Source: an uncultured Erysipelotrichaceae bacterium (lineage in GTDB: Bacteria; Bacillota_I; Bacilli_A; RF39; UBA660). Taken from it: a stretch of 40,049 nt of DNA. Every line of letters begins with the position of its first letter. Within the stretch, counting starts at the first letter, position 1. The notes below the pieces were generated by a model. The model ran no database searches and was not told the DNA's origin. It saw only the letters and a program-made list of their open reading frames with translations. The position numbers were made by a program, and so were the translations under genes. The stretch is from positions 1 to 40,049 of the forward strand of contig CADALJ010000003.1 of NCBI GenBank assembly GCA_902788735.1, read 5' to 3'. Positions 6,532 to 14,675 of the stretch are shown here, piece by piece.

Positions 6532-9339
6532 ATGAAGAAAAATGGATTATTTCTAATTACATTAATTTCGTTTATATTTATTCTTAATATCGGATATGCT
6601 TCTGATAATAATGATAAACTTCATTTTATATCTTCAGAAGTAGGAGATTCAATTATTGTTGAAAGTAATAATCATTGTGGATTGATAGATGCTTTAAATG
6701 CTCCTTCAGAATCTACAAATGATAATGGTGCAAAAGTTAAGAGATATGCTCAAAATATTGGGTGTCCATATTTTGATTTTATTATAATGACACATAATCA
6801 TTCTGATCATATTGGTGGTATTCCTCAACTTGGTGTTTTAGTTAATGAAAAAACAATGGTTTTTTATAAGGAAGATTTAATTTCATATGATTCTAATAAT
6901 ATAGTAGATGATAAAGAAGAATTATTAGGTTATGATAATAATAATTATTATAATAGTGCATTACAGGCGTTAAACAATAAGAATGCAATGACTTGTGATG
7001 TTACTAAAGCTAATGAATTAAATAATGCTAAATGTAATTTATCTACACTTCACAATACTGATAATAATGATAATAGTTTTATATCATCAGTTTCTTATGA
7101 TAGTAATAATGATTTTTCTAACTCAGAAAATGGTTATGATACTAATTTAAAGGAAAATGTATATTTTGATTTTGGTGATTTTAGAATTAATATGTATGCA
7201 TTATCTACTATTTCTTATCATAATGAAAATTTGAATTCAATTGTTACTTTAGTAACACATAAAGATACAGGTAAAAAAGCAGTTTTAACTGGTGATATTG
7301 CACTTGGACCAGTAGATAGTTTGGATGATACTCTAGTAGGTAAGTCTAATCTTATTAATAATCCTACAGGTAGTTGTAGTGAATGTAATAATTTAGGTAT
7401 AGAAAATCAAATGGCTGATGTAATTGGAAAAGTAGATATATTAAAATCTGCTAATCATGGTAGAGACAAATCTAATTCATTATATGCTATTTCAAAATAT
7501 GCACCAAAATATTATATAATTACTGGTGGTAATACTTCAGATGCAATTAATAGATCAAATATTTTGGCAATTACTTATTTAAAAAATAAATATAATACTA
7601 ATTCATATCTTTCATCTCAAACAGAAGGGGCTATAGTTGCTCAATTTAATAATGATATATCAATTTTAAATTATGGTGCTAATGGTAGTAAAATAAATGA
7701 TGCTTTAGAAGATGTTTTAAATTCTACTTTTACAGATGGATGGGTAACATCATATAATCGTAATATTAATGATTATGTATATGGATATGTTGATCGTAAT
7801 CATCCTGCAGTTGATAAATTTATACTTGATACTGATTTAAATGATAATGTACAAAGGACATATAGATTTGATAATAATGGATTAATGATTACGGGATTAT
7901 TTGAAAATGGGGATAGTAATTATTATTTCTATGACGGAAAAGGTCAGTGTGATGGACATACTTGTAAAATTGGTGAAATGCTTAGTGGATGGCAAGAAAT
8001 AGACGGATATAAGTATTATTTTAGAAAAAGTACTGATGACGGTTCTGGTGGGGCTAATGGTTCTATGATTGTTGGATTTGCTAATATTGACAATAATACA
8101 TATTACTTTAGAAAAACTGAAAATGAAGGAAGTACAGGGCCAGTAGGATCACTTTTAACTAGTGCTTGTATTGATGTTGGTAATAATAATTATTGTTTTG
8201 ATGAAGATGGAATTGTAACAAATTCTGTTAAGTTTATTGAGATACCAAATGCTAATATGTGTAATACGAATGTAGAATATATTGGTGAAGAACAAGTGGT
8301 AACAAAAGAACCTGGAGAAGGATATGTCTGGGGCAATAATGTACAAGTTGAGTCTAATATGTATATTGTAACAGCAATATTAAAAGATAATTATGTATGG
8401 CTTGATGGTACAACTGAACAGAAAAAAGTATTTTGTAGTATAGAAAAAGTAAGATTAGATCAACCAACAATAAATGAAACAACTTTTACATATACTGGAA
8501 ATAAAATAACTCCAGAAATTAATAATTTTAATTCAACTCAAATGAATATGACTGGTACAACAAGTGCAACAAATGCTGGTGATTATGTTATTGAAATTAG
8601 TTTAAAAAATGAAAATAGTGTAAGTTGGTTGGATGGTTCAACTGATCCTATAATATTTAATTGGACGATAAACAAGGCTGATATTCCTGCTCCTAGTGTA
8701 ACTGATTATGAAGGTATATATGATGGAGTAGAACATACATTTATAGTAGATCCAGTAACAGTAGGAACTGTTAAGTATTCTACTGATAATGAAAATTGGT
8801 CAACAGTAAAACCAACTAGAAAAAAGGTTGGTACAACAAATGTATATGTTAAAGTATTTGGTGATGATAATCATTATGATTCATCTACTGTTACAACAAA
8901 AATAAAAGTAATGTCAGATCCTAATTATTCTATTGAAGATTTTGATGTAGATTATGTAAATAGATATTTGACTGATGTTAAAGTTAATACTACTTATGAT
9001 GATCTAAAGAATAAGATTACATTGGCTTCTGGGTATAGTGTAGAAATAGATTATATTGAAAAGAATGGTAAGAAATTATTATATACCGGTGGAAAAGTAA
9101 AAATAATGAACGGTTCAACAGTATATAAAGAATTTGCTATTGTAGTTATGGGTGATACTACTGGCGATGGTGAGATAAATTCAGCAGATCTATTAAGAAT
9201 AAGGCAACATTTGTTAAGGACAAGATTGTTGACAGGTGCATATTTCTTAGCATCAGATGTAAATCCTGATACTAGTATTAATTCAGCAGATTTATTAAGA
9301 ATAAGACAACATTTATTAGGCACAAGATATATTAATTAG
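6532..9339 (+). CDS. secreted metallo-beta-lactamase-fold protein with wall repeats, Ig-like domains and dockerin
   Basis: 935 aa, multidomain. A Sec signal peptide (MKKNGLFLITLISFIFIL, cut near 25) is followed by a metallo-beta-lactamase domain of the ComEC/Rec2 type (about 28-385): zinc ligands H88, H90, D92, H93 (HNHSDH), D255 (TGDIA) and H309 (ANHGR). Next come glucan/choline-binding-like repeats (about 430-545; GWQEIDGYKYYF, GFANIDNNTYYF), then two beta-sandwich MBG/Ig-like segments (about 640-800) and a C-terminal type I dockerin with two calcium loops, GDTTGDGEINSADLL and SDVNPDTSINSADLL. ATG at 6532 is used because the GTG at 6523 falls in the ribosome site AGGTGA. It should act outside the membrane as a zinc hydrolase; the substrate is unknown. 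It shares an operon with the anchored protein 15 nt downstream. Confidence 0.85.
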   Translation: MKKNGLFLITLISFIFILNIGYASDNNDKLHFISSEVGDSIIVESNNHCGLIDALNAPSESTNDNGAKVKRYAQNIGCPYFDFIIMTHNHSDHIGGIPQLGVLVNEKTMVFYKEDLISYDSNNIVDDKEELLGYDNNNYYNSALQALNNKNAMTCDVTKANELNNAKCNLSTLHNTDNNDNSFISSVSYDSNNDFSNSENGYDTNLKENVYFDFGDFRINMYALSTISYHNENLNSIVTLVTHKDTGKKAVLTGDIALGPVDSLDDTLVGKSNLINNPTGSCSECNNLGIENQMADVIGKVDILKSANHGRDKSNSLYAISKYAPKYYIITGGNTSDAINRSNILAITYLKNKYNTNSYLSSQTEGAIVAQFNNDISILNYGANGSKINDALEDVLNSTFTDGWVTSYNRNINDYVYGYVDRNHPAVDKFILDTDLNDNVQRTYRFDNNGLMITGLFENGDSNYYFYDGKGQCDGHTCKIGEMLSGWQEIDGYKYYFRKSTDDGSGGANGSMIVGFANIDNNTYYFRKTENEGSTGPVGSLLTSACIDVGNNNYCFDEDGIVTNSVKFIEIPNANMCNTNVEYIGEEQVVTKEPGEGYVWGNNVQVESNMYIVTAILKDNYVWLDGTTEQKKVFCSIEKVRLDQPTINETTFTYTGNKITPEINNFNSTQMNMTGTTSATNAGDYVIEISLKNENSVSWLDGSTDPIIFNWTINKADIPAPSVTDYEGIYDGVEHTFIVDPVTVGTVKYSTDNENWSTVKPTRKKVGTTNVYVKVFGDDNHYDSSTVTTKIKVMSDPNYSIEDFDVDYVNRYLTDVKVNTTYDDLKNKITLASGYSVEIDYIEKNGKKLLYTGGKVKIMNGSTVYKEFAIVVMGDTTGDGEINSADLLRIRQHLLRTRLLTGAYFLASDVNPDTSINSADLLRIRQHLLGTRYIN
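9178..9327 (+). repeat. internal dockerin repeat, two 48-nt copies
   Basis: Two near-identical copies at 9178-9225 and 9280-9327, 102 nt (34 codons) apart, each encoding NSADLLRIRQHLL followed by a TR pair. They are the two calcium-binding helices of the dockerin. Confidence 0.85.
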
Positions 9340-9354
9340 AAAAGAGGAAAAAGG

Positions 9355-10287
9355 ATGAAGAAGATTAGAAAATTAGTAATTACTATAATACTTATATTAA
9401 TATTTATTGCGACTAAAGATGTTTATGCTGCATCAGGAAGTTTATCAGTAAGTAGCAGTAGTGTGTATGCTGGAGATAGTTTTACAGCAACGGTTAATGT
9501 ATCAGGTGCTGCTTCATGGAATGTACATGTTTCAGCTAGTGGACCAGTAAGCGGTTGTTCTATAAATGAGGCTGGAGATACTGGTGATGAATCCAATCAA
9601 AATAAGACGTTCGAAGCAAACTGTACTGCAACTGGAGAAGGTACAATTACAATTTCATTAAGTGGTGATGTATCTGAGGCGTTACCAAATCATGATATTA
9701 TAAATAGTTCTATATCTGGAACTAAGACAGTAGAAGTAAAGAAAAAACAAGGACCATTACCTAGTCAAGTTGTTAAGCCAAATCAATCACAAAATCAAAC
9801 ACAAAATCAAACTCAGACAAATACTAAAGATGATAAAAAAGAAGAAGAAGTAAAGAAGTCAAATAATAATAAAATAAAAGAATTGGCTGTAGTTGGTTAT
9901 GATTTAATAAAAACAGATGATAATAATTATAGATTATCAGTAGGGTATGATGTAGATGTAATTGTTGTAAAGGCTGTAGCTGAAGATAAGAAAGCTGCTA
10001 TTACTGGTAATGGTGAGCATACTCTTCATGTAGGAAAAAATGATATTGAATTAGTTGTTACTGCTGAAGATGGTACTCAAAATAAAGTAAATATTGTAGT
10101 CAATCGAAAAGAAGAAGTAATTGAAGAGCCAACTGAACCTGTAAAGACTATAGGCGATGATAATGAATCAAAGGAAAAACCTTTAAACATTATAGCAATA
10201 GCTATGATAGGGCTTAATGTAATATTAGCAATTTCAGTAGTTGCATTATTAATTAAAAATAATAAATTAAAGAAAATGAATAATTAA
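9355..10287 (+). CDS. membrane-anchored surface protein, Ig/cohesin-like domain plus cadherin-like sandwich
   Basis: 310 aa. Signal peptide (residues 1-25, ending DVYAASG), then a beta-sandwich of about 100 residues starting LSVSSSSVYAGDSFTATVNV, whose opening resembles cohesin and bacterial Ig-like domains. A Q/N/K-rich linker (about 135-175) leads to a cadherin-like beta-sandwich domain (about 175-255; LSVGYDVDVIVVKAVAED ... GKNDIELVVTAEDGT). A C-terminal helix (279-300) is followed by a Lys-rich tail, so it is a single-pass protein facing outward. It follows the dockerin gene directly with its own ribosome site, which suggests it anchors or partners that protein. Calling the first domain a true cohesin is not justified from sequence alone. 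Confidence 0.7.
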   Translation: MKKIRKLVITIILILIFIATKDVYAASGSLSVSSSSVYAGDSFTATVNVSGAASWNVHVSASGPVSGCSINEAGDTGDESNQNKTFEANCTATGEGTITISLSGDVSEALPNHDIINSSISGTKTVEVKKKQGPLPSQVVKPNQSQNQTQNQTQTNTKDDKKEEEVKKSNNNKIKELAVVGYDLIKTDDNNYRLSVGYDVDVIVVKAVAEDKKAAITGNGEHTLHVGKNDIELVVTAEDGTQNKVNIVVNRKEEVIEEPTEPVKTIGDDNESKEKPLNIIAIAMIGLNVILAISVVALLIKNNKLKKMNN

Positions 10288-10291
10288 AATA

Positions 10292-10320
10292 TTGAAATAA
10301 AAAAAGAATAGTGTTATACT
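10292..10320 (+). promoter_or_regulatory. promoter of thrS leader
   Basis: TTGAAA (10292-10297), 17-nt spacer, TATACT (10315-10320) with extended TGT. Only a few bases after the stop of the preceding gene. Confidence 0.75.
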
Positions 10321-10340
10321 ATACTTCGTAAATACATTGA

Positions 10341-10530
10341 CAAAGGACACGATAGATTAAGATTGTTTATAGAGAGTTTGTGGTAGGTGTAAACAAACAA
10401 CATATTAATTTATTACTACCTTTAGAGTAGAACTATAAAAAGTAGTTCCGGTGAATGCCGTTATTAGATTAAGTAAAACAAAGGATGGTACCGTCTATTA
10501 GACTCCTGTACTATCCTTTTTATTTTTGGG
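10341..10530 (+). promoter_or_regulatory. T-box riboswitch, threonine type
   Basis: Leader RNA that senses uncharged tRNA-Thr and controls thrS by antitermination. Visible parts: stem I distal hairpin GTTTG/CAAAC with loop TGGTAGGTGTAAA (10376-10398); candidate specifier ACT (10415-10417), immediately followed by ACC, both Thr codons; stem III GAACTA/TAGTTC (10430-10448); the T-box sequence AGGATGGTACC (10482-10492) whose UGG pairs with the tRNA acceptor end; and the competing terminator, AAAGGATGGTAC with GTACTATCCTTT, followed by T-rich sequence to 10527. Identity agrees with the gene it precedes. Confidence 0.92.
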
Positions 10531-10540
10531 AGGAAAGTTT

Positions 10541-12304
10541 ATGATAAATATTAAAGAAAATGAAAAGTTAGAAATGTTGAATCACTCTTGTGCACATTTA
10601 ATGGCTCAAGCAATTACTCATTTATATCCAAATGCTAAATTTTGGGTAGGACCTGCTATTGAAGAAGGATTTTACTATGATGTTGATTTAGGTGATGAAG
10701 TAATTAAAGAAGAAGATTTAGAAAAAATAGAAAGAGAAATGAAGAAATGTTCTAAGTCTGCTAAAAATATTATTAGAAGAGAACTTTCTAAAGAAGAAGC
10801 TTTAGAAATGTTTAAAAATGATCCATATAAAATAGATTTAATTTCTCGTATGGATGAAAATGAAACTACTATTACTTGTTATACTCAAGGAGACTTTACT
10901 GACCTTTGTCGTGGACCTCATGTAGAAAATACTAAGTTAATTAAATACTTTAAATTATTAAAAGTATCTGGTGCTTACTGGAAAGGTGATTCTAAAAACA
11001 AAATGCTTCAAAGAATTTATGGAGTATGTTTTGAAAATGAAGAAGATTTAGAAAAACATTTACAAGAATTAGCTGAAGCAAAAGAAAGAGACCATAGAAA
11101 AATAGGTAAAGACTTAGGAATTTACATGATGAGTGATTTAGTTGGTAGAGGGCTTCCAATGTATTTACCTAATGGATTTACTTTATGGAATGAGTTAGAA
11201 AATTATATTCGTGGTAAAGAATTAAAGAGAGGATATTTACATGTTCAAACTCCACCACTTGGTAATGTAGAGTTATATAAAACTAGTGGTCACTGGGAAC
11301 ATTATCAAGAGTCAATGTTTCCTAAGATGGAAGTTGAAGGAGAAGAGTTTGTATTACGTCCAATGAACTGTCCACATCACATGGTAATTTATGGAAATGA
11401 TATTCATTCATATAGAGATTTACCTTTAAGAATAGCCGAGATAGCTAGAGACTGTAGATATGAAGCAAGTGGCGCTTTAAAAGGAATTGAAAGAGTTCGT
11501 ACTTTCTGTCAAAATGATTCACATATATTCTGTACTTTAGAACAAGTAGAAAGTGAATTTAAAGGTGTTGTTGATTTAATACTTGAATGTTATAAAGAAT
11601 TAGGTATTAAGAATTATAGATTTGAATTATCTTTAAGAGATAAAGAAGACAAAGTAAAATATCATCACGATGATGAAATGTGGGATAAAGCTGAAAATAT
11701 GTTAAGACAAGTTCTTAATGATTTAGGAATTGATTATGTTGAAAAGATTGGTGAAGCAGCATTCTATGGGCCAAAACTTGATGTACAAGTTAAACCAGCA
11801 GTAGGTAATGAAATTACTTTATCAACTTGTCAATTAGATTTCTGTTTACCAGCTAAGTTCGATTTAACTTATGTAGATCAAGATGGAGGACATAAAACTC
11901 CAGTAGTATTACATAGAGCTGTATTTGGTTCAATCGATAGATTTATTGCTTATTACTTAGAAGAAACTAAAGGTAATCTTCCAACATGGTTAGCTCCAAC
12001 TCAAGTTATTGTAATGCCAGTAAATAGTGAATTCCAAGGTGAATATGCGAGAAGTATCTATGAATTATTAAGAGATAATGATGTAAGAGTAGAGTTAGAT
12101 GACCGTAATGAAAAATTAGGATATAGATTAAGAGAGTCTCAAGTTAAGAAAATACCTTATACATTAATCTTAGGAGATAATGAAAAGAATAATAATCAAA
12201 TTAGTTATAGATTATTTGGTAGCCAAGATACTACTACATTAGAAAAGCATGAATTTATTAATCAAATAGTTTCTGAAATTAAAAATAGAAGTTTAAGAAA
12301 GTAG
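10541..12304 (+). CDS. thrS: threonyl-tRNA synthetase lacking the TGS domain
   Basis: 587 aa, against about 640 in most bacteria. The protein begins directly at the editing domain (HSCAH, with H15 and H19, and CRGPH near 130 giving the zinc-like editing site), followed by the class II catalytic core (RPMNCPHH, ERVRTFCQNDSHIFC, QLDFCLP, VLHRAVFGSIDRFI) and the anticodon-binding domain (about 485-585). The usual N-terminal TGS domain is absent. The start is the ATG at 10541 behind GGGAGGAAAG; a TTG at 10526 lies in the leader terminator and adds only four codons, so the short N-terminus is not a start-site error. Expression is controlled by the T-box just upstream. Confidence 0.95.
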   Translation: MINIKENEKLEMLNHSCAHLMAQAITHLYPNAKFWVGPAIEEGFYYDVDLGDEVIKEEDLEKIEREMKKCSKSAKNIIRRELSKEEALEMFKNDPYKIDLISRMDENETTITCYTQGDFTDLCRGPHVENTKLIKYFKLLKVSGAYWKGDSKNKMLQRIYGVCFENEEDLEKHLQELAEAKERDHRKIGKDLGIYMMSDLVGRGLPMYLPNGFTLWNELENYIRGKELKRGYLHVQTPPLGNVELYKTSGHWEHYQESMFPKMEVEGEEFVLRPMNCPHHMVIYGNDIHSYRDLPLRIAEIARDCRYEASGALKGIERVRTFCQNDSHIFCTLEQVESEFKGVVDLILECYKELGIKNYRFELSLRDKEDKVKYHHDDEMWDKAENMLRQVLNDLGIDYVEKIGEAAFYGPKLDVQVKPAVGNEITLSTCQLDFCLPAKFDLTYVDQDGGHKTPVVLHRAVFGSIDRFIAYYLEETKGNLPTWLAPTQVIVMPVNSEFQGEYARSIYELLRDNDVRVELDDRNEKLGYRLRESQVKKIPYTLILGDNEKNNNQISYRLFGSQDTTTLEKHEFINQIVSEIKNRSLRK

Positions 12305-12321
12305 GTATTACTTTCTTTTTT
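12295..12321 (+). terminator. thrS terminator overlapping stop codon
   Basis: AAGAAAGTA / TACTTTCTT (12295-12303 with 12309-12317), 5-nt loop, T run. The TAG stop is in the stem-loop. Confidence 0.85.
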
Positions 12322-12322
12322 C

Positions 12323-12351
12323 TTGACTATATTTTTATGTTTATGTAAGAT
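12323..12351 (+). promoter_or_regulatory. candidate promoter
   Basis: TTGACT (12323-12328), 17-nt spacer, TAAGAT (12346-12351). It directly follows the thrS terminator and would drive 12372 and probably the dnaG-rpoD-trmK genes. Confidence 0.5.
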
Positions 12352-12371
12352 ATTTATTTAAGTGGTGACAT

Positions 12372-12920
12372 ATGAAAACAATTGAAGATATAGAAAAAGA
12401 ATATAATGATTTTGAATATATACCAAAATCAATTAATAATTTAGAAGAATTAGAAGCTTGGACTAAGGTGGTATTTGACGATATAGATGAAAATATAAGA
12501 GTATTAGGAATTGATTATAGGAATAATAAGACATGTAAAGTAATTGGAACTATTAGAAATTTATTTTTATTTGTTTATGAATATGAAGATATTTCTTTTT
12601 ATGATAAAGATAATAAACTTGTTGAAGAAGCTTATATATTAAATGAAATGTATAAGAATTATTTTAAACAAATAATCCATTATAGTAATGAAGAAAATTA
12701 TAACGAAATGTTTAAATTTGCTAACTTTTTAGTAATGTATTATAAGAAAGATTTAGATTATATTGATGGAGAAAGAAATGATTTAGAATATACACAAAAA
12801 GGTTATGGGTGTGTGAATAATAAAGATGAAGATAATTCACTAGTTGTACATGATTTCTTTATTAAGAAAATAAATGAATTTAAAGAGGTAAAAGGGATAG
12901 AAAAAGTTAAGAAAATATGA
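12372..12920 (+). CDS. hypothetical protein (182 aa)
   Basis: Not recognised. An acidic, mainly helical soluble protein rich in Asn, Tyr, Glu and Lys, with no signal peptide or membrane segment; the middle (VIGTIRNLFLFVYEYEDISF) may form a buried strand pair. Start ATG with GTGGTGA upstream. It lies between thrS and dnaG and ends 30 nt before dnaG with no terminator between, so it may be the first gene of the dnaG-rpoD transcript. Nothing in the sequence gives a function. Confidence 0.7.
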   Translation: MKTIEDIEKEYNDFEYIPKSINNLEELEAWTKVVFDDIDENIRVLGIDYRNNKTCKVIGTIRNLFLFVYEYEDISFYDKDNKLVEEAYILNEMYKNYFKQIIHYSNEENYNEMFKFANFLVMYYKKDLDYIDGERNDLEYTQKGYGCVNNKDEDNSLVVHDFFIKKINEFKEVKGIEKVKKI

Positions 12921-12950
12921 TATTATAAATAAGTGTAGGTGGTGATGTCT

Positions 12951-14672
12951 ATGAATAATGATTTAGTTAATCAAATTAGAAGTAAAGTAGATATTGTAGA
13001 CATCATTGGAGAAAGGATTCCTCTTGTTTCAAAGGGAAAGAATTTCTTTGGAGTTTGTCCTTTTCATGATGATACAAATCCATCTATGAGTGTATCAAGA
13101 GAAAAACAAATATATACTTGTTTTTCATGTCATGCTACGGGGAATGTTTTTAACTTTTTAATGGATTATGAACATATGTCTTTTCCAGAGGTATTAAAAT
13201 ACTTAGGGGATAGAGTAGGTATTGATACTCATGGTGTTCATGTAGGTAAAAAGATTACTAAATTTGATAAATTTTATGATGCTTATAGTTTGTCTTTAAA
13301 ATACTTTCAAAATAATTTAAATAGTACAGTAGGAATTAAAGCTAAAAAGTATTTATTAAATAGAAAAATAGATGATAGTATAATAAAAGAGTTTGAGATT
13401 GGTTTATCTTTAGAAACGCCTGATGATTTAACTAAGTTACTTATGAACAAAGACTATGATTTAGTTACATTAAATAGAATAGGTTTATCTAATGATAATC
13501 ATGATATTTATAATAATAGAATTATGTTTCCATTATATGATATTACGGGTCGTGTAGTAGGATTTAGTGGAAGAAGATATGATGATATAAAAGAAAATAA
13601 ATATGTTAATACAAAAGAAACTGATATATTTAAAAAAGGTGAGATGTTATATCACTTTCATGTTGCTAAAGATGAGTGCAGAGTTAAGAAATCTGTAATA
13701 GTAATGGAAGGATTCATGGATGTTATTAGAGCTAGTTCTATAGGTATTAAAAATACTGTTGCTTTGATGGGAACGGCTTTGACACATGACCAAATAAATC
13801 TTTTAAAAAGACTTTCTAAAAATATAATTTTATGTTTAGATGGAGATGAAGCTGGGGTAAAAGCCACTTTGGCTAATGGTGAATTATTATTAAAAGAAGG
13901 TATTGAAGTAAAAGTAGTATCTTTACCTAATCCAGATGATCCTGATAGTTATATTTTAAATAATGGTAAAGATAAGTTTATAGGTCTTATTGATAATGCT
14001 TTAAACTTTTCAGATTTTAAAATTAATAAGTTAAAAGAGAATGTTAATTTTTCTTCAGATGAAGAAAAAGCAAATTATATAAATAAAGTAATAGAAGAAA
14101 CTGCTAAATTAGATGATGAAATAAGAAGAGAAGTTGTATTAAAAAGACTTGCAAAAGAATTCGATATAGGGTATAATACACTGGAAATGCGTATGAATAG
14201 ACTTCTTCAAAATAAAGAGAAAAAAGAAGTAATATTTGTACCTAAAAAAGTTATTCCTAAGAAGGATAAATATGAGAAAGCTTTTGAACAAATAATATAC
14301 TTTATGCTTAATAATGATTGGATTATTACACAGGTAGAAAAAGAAAAGTTAATTTTTCCTACAGAAGTTATGAGAAATATGTGTAGTGAGATAATTTATT
14401 ATTATAAGCAAAATGGAAGTATAGTACTTGCAGACTTTTATACCTATTTAAATGGTAAAGATAGTTTGTTAGAGTTCTTAAATAATATTTTATCTTGTAA
14501 CTATTTAGAGACTACTGATAAGAATGAGTTATTTCGTTATTTCAAGGTAATAAGAGAATATAGTATTAATGAAGAAATTAAGAGACTCACAGGTTTAATG
14601 AAGAAAGAGATAGATCCGATAGAACAAGCAAAAATAGTAGAAAGAATAAGAAAGCTTAAGTTAGGAGAATAG
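12951..14672 (+). CDS. dnaG: DNA primase DnaG
   Basis: 573 aa; makes RNA primers at the replication fork. N-terminal zinc finger C36, H39, C57, C60 (CPFHDDTNPSMSVS ... CFSC), then the catalytic core with Toprim motifs (VIVMEGFMDVIRA and ILCLDGDEAG) and a C-terminal helicase-binding region from about 450. Alternative starts at 12939, 12942 and 12945 overlap the ribosome site AGGTGGTGAT; ATG at 12951 gives normal spacing and leaves the usual short N-terminus (NDLVNQIRSKVDIVDIIG). It is followed by rpoD after 3 nt, the conserved macromolecular synthesis operon order. Confidence 0.95.
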   Translation: MNNDLVNQIRSKVDIVDIIGERIPLVSKGKNFFGVCPFHDDTNPSMSVSREKQIYTCFSCHATGNVFNFLMDYEHMSFPEVLKYLGDRVGIDTHGVHVGKKITKFDKFYDAYSLSLKYFQNNLNSTVGIKAKKYLLNRKIDDSIIKEFEIGLSLETPDDLTKLLMNKDYDLVTLNRIGLSNDNHDIYNNRIMFPLYDITGRVVGFSGRRYDDIKENKYVNTKETDIFKKGEMLYHFHVAKDECRVKKSVIVMEGFMDVIRASSIGIKNTVALMGTALTHDQINLLKRLSKNIILCLDGDEAGVKATLANGELLLKEGIEVKVVSLPNPDDPDSYILNNGKDKFIGLIDNALNFSDFKINKLKENVNFSSDEEKANYINKVIEETAKLDDEIRREVVLKRLAKEFDIGYNTLEMRMNRLLQNKEKKEVIFVPKKVIPKKDKYEKAFEQIIYFMLNNDWIITQVEKEKLIFPTEVMRNMCSEIIYYYKQNGSIVLADFYTYLNGKDSLLEFLNNILSCNYLETTDKNELFRYFKVIREYSINEEIKRLTGLMKKEIDPIEQAKIVERIRKLKLGE

Positions 14673-14675
14673 GCA

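Noticed and set aside
9051-9323. Minus-strand open frame opposite the dockerin
   Set aside because: It mirrors the repeated plus-strand dockerin code and has no ribosome site or promoter; the plus-strand protein is clearly the real gene.
9430-9750. True cohesin domain in the anchored protein
   Set aside because: Only the opening strand pattern fits; the cohesin core around the Tyr-Asp-Pro motif is not visible, so it is kept as Ig/cohesin-like.
10526-10540. TTG start giving four extra codons before thrS ATG
   Set aside because: It lies in the T tract of the leader terminator and overlaps the ribosome site GGGAGGAAAG that serves the ATG at 10541.
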